A stretch of 64,000 nucleotides of DNA from Malania oleifera (lineage: Eukaryota > Streptophyta > Magnoliopsida > Santalales > Ximeniaceae): contig NC_080422.1 of assembly GCF_029873635.1 (NCBI RefSeq), forward strand, positions 17,638,049 through 17,702,048, read 5' to 3'. Positions 59,121 to 64,000 of this stretch are shown piece after piece. The notes under the pieces were generated by a model. That model made no database searches and was not told where the DNA came from. It worked only from the letters and a program-made list of their open reading frames with translations. The first letter of the stretch is position 1. Every line of letters starts with the position of its first letter. The translations under genes were made by a program, and so were the position numbers.

Positions 59121-59811
59121 ATAAGGACTTGTTTGGTTTCGTTGTTGTTTTCTATTTCTATTTCTGCACAATGAAGGAATAGATTATAAAAATGCATTTG
59201 TTTATATTGTTGGTTTTCTATTTCTATTGTCGACTTTCTACTGTTTGCAAAAAAGTAAATAAATAAATAAAAACCAGATTTTATGCTTCTCGTTTGTTTT
59301 AGCAACTTGTTGCCTCCAAAAATAGCTCTTTTGGATTAAATCATTCATTTTATACACTTTAAAATTAAAATTAAAAATAAAATGATCATACAAATTTAAA
59401 TATATCTGAAATAAATATATTCATAAATTTCAAAAAATAATTATAAAACCAATTACAATATATTTTTACTATTTTTCAATTGTCATGCCCAATAAAAAAA
59501 TTTTAATGTAAATTAAATTTTGAAAGTACAGCAATTAATAAAATAATTAAAATAATTGTTATTTTTATTAAAATATTTTTTAATGTGTATTATTTTGCAA
59601 TTTTGTTATTTTAATCATATTTATATAATATTATTTGATTTAAAGATAAAAATGAGCATTTTCTAATTAAGTTTTTAATTTATTTTACTTTTCTAAATAT
59701 TAACTAAACAAGTTACTGGTTTCTAGTTTTTTGTTTCTGTTTCTAGTTTTTTATTTTCATTTCTGATTTTTGTGTCTCTAGTTTTTGACAGTGACACCAA
59801 ACAGCCCCTTA
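59121..59811. mobile_element. MITE-like element
   Basis: The ends are inverted: TAAGGACTTGTTTGGT (59121-59136) and, reversed, TAAGGGGCTGTTTGGT (59811-59796), 13 of 16 identical. The GGGGCTGTTTGGT type of end is common in plant DNA-transposon MITEs. The 691-bp interior is AT-rich without coding capacity and has C/T-rich TTTCTATTTC repeats near both ends. A TSD is not clear; TAA/TTA next to the ends would suit a PIF/Harbinger origin, but this is uncertain. Confidence 0.6.
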
Positions 59812-59959
59812 GAAAGTAGAGACACAAGAAATGATTGGCATCTTACCCTATATACCCTTTCCAAATAACAATGTTAGCAAGCTAAATGAACGAAGTAAAA
59901 GAAATCGTAGGGAAAGAAATCATTTAGCGCCTCAATTAGGAACCATTCACATCAAGTGA

Positions 59960-60094
59960 CTAGTCAAACCGCACGTGGTGATGGCACGAGGCTTCAAATT
60001 TCATGAAAGAATCAGCAAATGCACATGAAGAATTAAAGATCCAAGTTGATTTTCCATATAACAGCTCGTACAATTCTTCAAGTTCATGGACCCT
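59960..60094 (-). CDS. Possible terminal exon of an unknown gene
   Basis: On the minus strand a pyrimidine-rich stretch ends TTTTATTTTCAG at about 60095. It is followed by 44 open codons (VHELEELYELLYGKSTWIFN, then SSCAFADSFMKFEASCHHHV, then RFD and stop). The acceptor and clean stop suggest a last exon. Its upstream exons would lie beyond the solo LTR at 60159, to the right of 63380. I do not recognise the protein, and a transposon fragment is possible. Confidence 0.35.
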   Translation of the reverse strand, partial: RVHELEELYELLYGKSTWIFNSSCAFADSFMKFEASCHHHVRFD

Positions 60095-60158
60095 GAAAAT
60101 AAAATTAAATAAATAAACGTGCATGCACACACACAAACATAAAGAAGAAAAGAGATGG

Positions 60159-60479
60159 TGTCGCGACGTCCCGGGAGCACGTGTGCCCCGGGCGGCGGAA
60201 TTAAAATTATTTTTAATTTTCAAGGAAAATATGGACTGTCGGAGTCGCCACTAACCTTTAGTGCAGTTAGAACACGTAATTACTACCCCATTAGGGGTAG
60301 AATGGGTCTATGTTACCAGAGTTAGGCTCGGGAGTACGGTTACGCGAGGGGAAGGTATAAGCACCCCCTACGCGCCCGTTCTTACGAACGGTATCTAATT
60401 AATTTGAAATTATCCTTAAGTTAAATCTAGTAAGTCTTTAAATTACTCCTTTTTGTGACTTTATAAATAAATATGAAAA

Positions 60480-60519
<40 letters not shown>

Positions 60520-60764
60520 CCTCAGAGCTTAGGGTATGTGATGCCCAAAGGCTCATACCCCCGCAATAAAATCATAGGGATTGGAATATCGAGAAAATAT
60601 CTTATAAAAACTAAGTATAATGATATAGAAATAAAAATATAATATAAATTACTTAAAGAAAATAAATACTGCAATTATGAAGAATGCACACCATGATAAT
60701 AATAATAATAACACCTAACTTAAATATATGTACATAACGTAATAGTAATAATAACACATACTTT

Positions 60765-60805
<41 letters not shown>

Positions 60806-63060
60806 GCACAAAAAAGATAATAATAATAATAACACGCAGTAGGATATACAATAATGACACAATTCTAAAAATATATGTATGTATATGTATATAATGATAA
60901 AGGTAATAGTTGTAGCCATAATAATATTAATAATAAAAAGGTATATCTTAATAATACAATACTTGTCTTAATATTAACGTACAATTAATGATAACATATA
61001 TAATATGGAAATAATTAAAGAAACAAATCAATCCTACAATTAAAATGTAAACTAAACAATATGGAAACAAATCAATTTTAAAATTAGTATGTAATTACAC
61101 GATTATGAGTATGACAACAAAATAATGAAATTATGGAAACAATCAATTCTAAAATCAATATGTAAATATGCAAGGGTAAATATGGGAACAAATAAACTTT
61201 AACATTAGTAAGCAATAATATAAAATGATAAATATGGGAGCAACATTAGATAATAAAATAATGATTAAGAATACCCTAAATAATTATGCAAGTAAATGAA
61301 ATAATCACATTACACATTAAATAATACAATAATAATAAAAAAACCCTAAATAATTACACAATCAAATAAGATAAATATATTACCCATTAAATGTCACAAT
61401 AACAATAAAAAAAAAAAACCGAAATAATTATACAAGCAAATAAGGTGAACACCATTAAATATTACAATAAAAACAAAGAACTGTAAATAAACATATAAGC
61501 CAATAAAATGAATATATTACACATTAAATATTATAATGACAACAAAATAAACCCTAAGACACTAACATATTACATATTAAAATTAACAATAATGATAAAA
61601 ACCCTAAATATAATACAAGCAAATAGAATAACTATTACAAATTAAATGTTACAAAATCAATAAAGAAATCATGAATAATTATACAAATAAAAATAAATGC
61701 ATTGTCATATAAACCCCCTAAATACATATACAAACAAATGAATAACCATAATAAAATACTAAATCACCCTAAACAATATACAAGCAATAAAAAAAAATGC
61801 ATATACAATAAAATACCATTAACATAAATATATCGCACATTAATAATAACACAAATATGTGAAAATATATGCAAACAAACCAATAGCATAAATACACCGC
61901 ACTTTCATAATAGCATAAGTATACGAAACAAAATAACATAAATGTAGAACACCATCATGATCTCAACCTAGTGAATAAAATAAACACGCAATATAAATAT
62001 AGAACACCATAATAAAAACATTCTGAATATACCATAACATGAACATACACTGCAATATACAAATAGTAATAATAATAATACAAAAATAACATGAATATAC
62101 CAGTGATTTAATACCTGCAAAAATAAATATACAATCCCGCATATATACGATTCTATGTATACAGAGTGTATGTGTGTGTTTGTGGTCTGTGTGTACAGGA
62201 GCTTGCAGTGGATACTTACAGAGGGACTCGCCGGGGAGATCCGCAGAGGCTGTCGGAGTGGGGCTGGCTCGCCGGGGATGCTGGTCGGAGGGCTGGCTCG
62301 TGGAGATCTGGAGTAGACGCGGCCGGAGAGCGACGTCGATGGCAACGACGTTGACAGTCCTGTGGTGGCGAAGACGATGGCAGTGGATTGAGTGTGGTTG
62401 CTGCTCGGATGGCTGCTGTGCACGGCGGTGAAGCTGCTGCAGGTGTAGACTGGATGGTGGTCGGAGTGGGGATGGCTGGATTCGGCTGCTGGGACGGTTC
62501 TGGCCGTAGCGTGGAGGATGGAACTGATTATGGGAGAGACAGAGTCAGAGGAGCAGCAAAGGGGTCTGGTGTTAGAGGTTGGCGATTGCAGAGCTACGAG
62601 CAACGGACTGACGGTAACCGGATTCCTGTGTGCTCTGTTTTCTGTTGCTGCCCGTCAGAACTGGTGAGGGAACAGGCTGCAGGGGCTCTTCGCTGGGTGA
62701 CCATGGGATGGATGGGAGTGTGGTGTTGGTTTGTTGCAGCAAAGGGGGTTGCTTGTGGGTGTGGGAGTCTGGCCGTGAGAAAGGGAACAGAGAGGGAGAA
62801 GCAGGAGTTGCAGAGTGGAGGGGCGGCGAAGAAGAAGAAGGAAAAGACCTAGAAGAAGAAGAAGCAGAATGAATTTTTTTTTGCTGTGCGCGTGCGCCCC
62901 ACGGCTGTGTTGTGTATGCAGAGCGCCCCCCCCCCCCCCGTTTTATAAATTTTCAACCCTAAAAAATCCTTCTTTTCTTTTCCTTTCTCATTTTTATTCT
63001 CTTCATACTTTTATGGTAACAATATATACAATAATAATGATAATAATAATGAAAATAGTA

Positions 63061-63091
<31 letters not shown>

Positions 63092-63133
63092 ATCGATAAT
63101 AAAAATAGTGGGGCAATAATAATAGTAAATTAA

Positions 63134-63168
<35 letters not shown>

Positions 63169-63375
63169 GTAATATAATAATAATAACAATAGCAAGATGA
63201 TAAAGTGATAATAATAATATTTTAAAAATAATAATAATAAAATAATAATAATAATAATATTATAACGATACTAATAATACTAATAATAGTAAAAATAATG
63301 ATGATAATAAGGTAATAATAATATTTAAAAATAATAATAATGATATTGAGTCTAGGTAAAAATGAGGTGTCTACA
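60159..63375 (-). mobile_element. Tat/Ogre-like solo LTR
   Basis: 3217 bp, with minus-strand start TGTAGACACCTCATTTTT (63375) and end GACGTCGCGACA (60159). A perfect TSD GATGG lies at 60154-60158 and 63376-63380. The 3' part contains the well-known block of these elements (CGTAAGAACGGGCGCGTAGG, GTTAGTGGCGACTCCGACAG). The TATA-like TTATAAAAC near 62945 precedes a GC-rich leader (62900-62200). (TA)n and (AAT)n tracts fill U3 and U5. It has no internal region, so it is solo. It separates the possible exon at 59960-60094 from 63381. Confidence 0.92.
60486..60518. repeat. (TA)n microsatellite
   Basis: TA tract inside the Tat-like LTR; a second one lies at about 60768-60801 and many (AAT)n tracts at 63050-63190. 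Confidence 0.9.
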
Positions 63376-63380
63376 GATGG

Positions 63381-64000
63381 AAATAAAGATTCTCTCAAGA
63401 AGAACACCTCGATCCAAAGCACGAAGGAACGAATATGAATACTTTGACAATATGTCTTAGTCTAGGGACTTCAAGCCCTAGGCACGCCAAACTACTATAA
63501 TCACAAAACAATCTGACTTCTTTAGTCTAGGGCATGACACTAAATAAAGAAGTGGGAGGCAATTGATTGTAGACATCCTAACTAATCAAAATAACTTCAC
63601 ATTGTTCAGGAAAAAGAGAACAGCTATCCTATATTTAAGAAATTTGGAGACAAACCATAGAACCCTCAACTTTAGTCATTTGCCTTGTCATCCGATAACT
63701 CCCCTACAATTCGATCTCTCAATGTGTATCTGGATTAGGATAACTGCATCAACTTCCACACTAGTTCACCCTCGTATAAAAAATCAAATCAAATCAAATC
63801 AATAGGTATTTTGTAGAAAGGTTGAGCAAATTTACTAGCCATTATTCTTCCTTTCTCTCTAAAATATTTTGATTGGCTTGAGCATTTGAAGGGTTCCTTT
63901 GTAGCACTTCTCTCAGCTACCCCATGCACTCTTGTTTTGGTGGACAAGCCCTTAGTTGCCGCATAACACAAACCAAAATTTGTGCCACCAGACACCAATT
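63381..64000. other. Anonymous DNA right of the solo LTR
   Basis: This continues the sequence left of 60154. No domain is recognised. A 69-codon minus-strand frame at 63998-63789 (TNFGLCYAATKGLSTKTRVH) has no known match that I can name. Confidence 0.4.

Noticed and set aside
60240-60255. LTR end and tRNA-Arg-type primer-binding site at TGGCGACTCC
   Set aside because: The GATGG target duplication places the LTR end at 60159, so this TGG sequence is inside the LTR.
62166-62872. Long overlapping plus-strand open frames in a GC-rich patch
   Set aside because: They lie antisense to the leader of the Tat-like solo LTR, have low-complexity Gly/Arg/Trp content, and are open because of GC richness. 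No domain is visible.
1-64000. tRNA, rRNA or endogenous pararetrovirus sequences
   Set aside because: I found no tRNA cloverleaf, rRNA block or movement-protein/coat-type motif. The only tRNA-like pieces are primer-binding sites and the SINE boxes.

Overview
The window looks like nuclear DNA of a flowering plant, probably a eudicot. It is AT-rich and packed with LTR retrotransposons. It carries an Au-type SINE, an L1-type LINE, many (GA)n, (TA)n and (AAT)n microsatellites, and only one clearly intact gene. I see no prokaryotic, organellar or viral gene set. Coding fragments were recognised by reading protein motifs. Element limits were set from TG...CA ends, primer-binding sites, polypurine tracts and target-site duplications (TSDs) read directly in the sequence.

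Layout. 1-15250: nested Copia and Gypsy elements. A minus-strand SIRE/Maximus-like Copia (2237-11601) is interrupted by a solo Gypsy LTR (4832-6958, TSD GAACC), by an inverted LTR of its own family (1-2236), and inside its 5' LTR by another Copia derivative (8121-10029). It abuts a partial LTR (11602-12962) that sits in the integrase of a Tork-like Copia (12963-15250). 15251-40021: one copy of a duplicated genomic segment that carries a 2-oxoglutarate-dependent dioxygenase gene. This copy is dead. Its 3' part lies at 18233-19410 and its 5' part at 39430-39683, with about 20 kb of retrotransposons between them. 40022-44043: a truncated LTR followed by the 3' end of another SIRE-like element. 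44350-47265: the second copy of the duplicated segment, with an intact three-exon dioxygenase gene (317 codons, minus strand, AOP-like) and a SINE in intron 2. 47266-50040: anonymous DNA. 50040-56158: the 5' end of a minus-strand Gypsy, split by a solo LTR (TSD CTTAT). 56159-64000: mostly anonymous DNA with a MITE-like element, a possible terminal exon, and a 3.2 kb Tat/Ogre-like solo LTR (60159-63375, TSD GATGG).

The 20 kb inserted into the dead dioxygenase copy is a readable stack. A chromovirus entered exon 1 (3' LTR 38907-39429). A Tekay-like chromovirus cluster (19411-35065) lies inside that element's pol, and an L1 inserted separately into the same pol (35325-37903, 11-bp TSD). A SIRE solo LTR entered the Tekay gag (23564-28114, TSD TCTAG/TCTAA), and a Gypsy solo LTR entered that one (25592-27802, TSD CCTAA).

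The most interesting unexplained structure is in the LTR promoters. Almost every LTR family here carries, just upstream of its TATA box, a cluster of short palindromic repeats. The palindrome is TCGTCGACGA in five families spanning Copia and Gypsy, GGTCGACC in SIRE-like LTRs, CCGNCGACGG in the Tekay-like LTRs, and GTGGGCCCCAC (TCP-site-like) in another Gypsy family. The Gypsy LTRs also share a conserved hairpin with a TGAGA/TCTCA stem. These could be convergent or exchanged cis-regulatory modules. All functional statements are inference from sequence alone.
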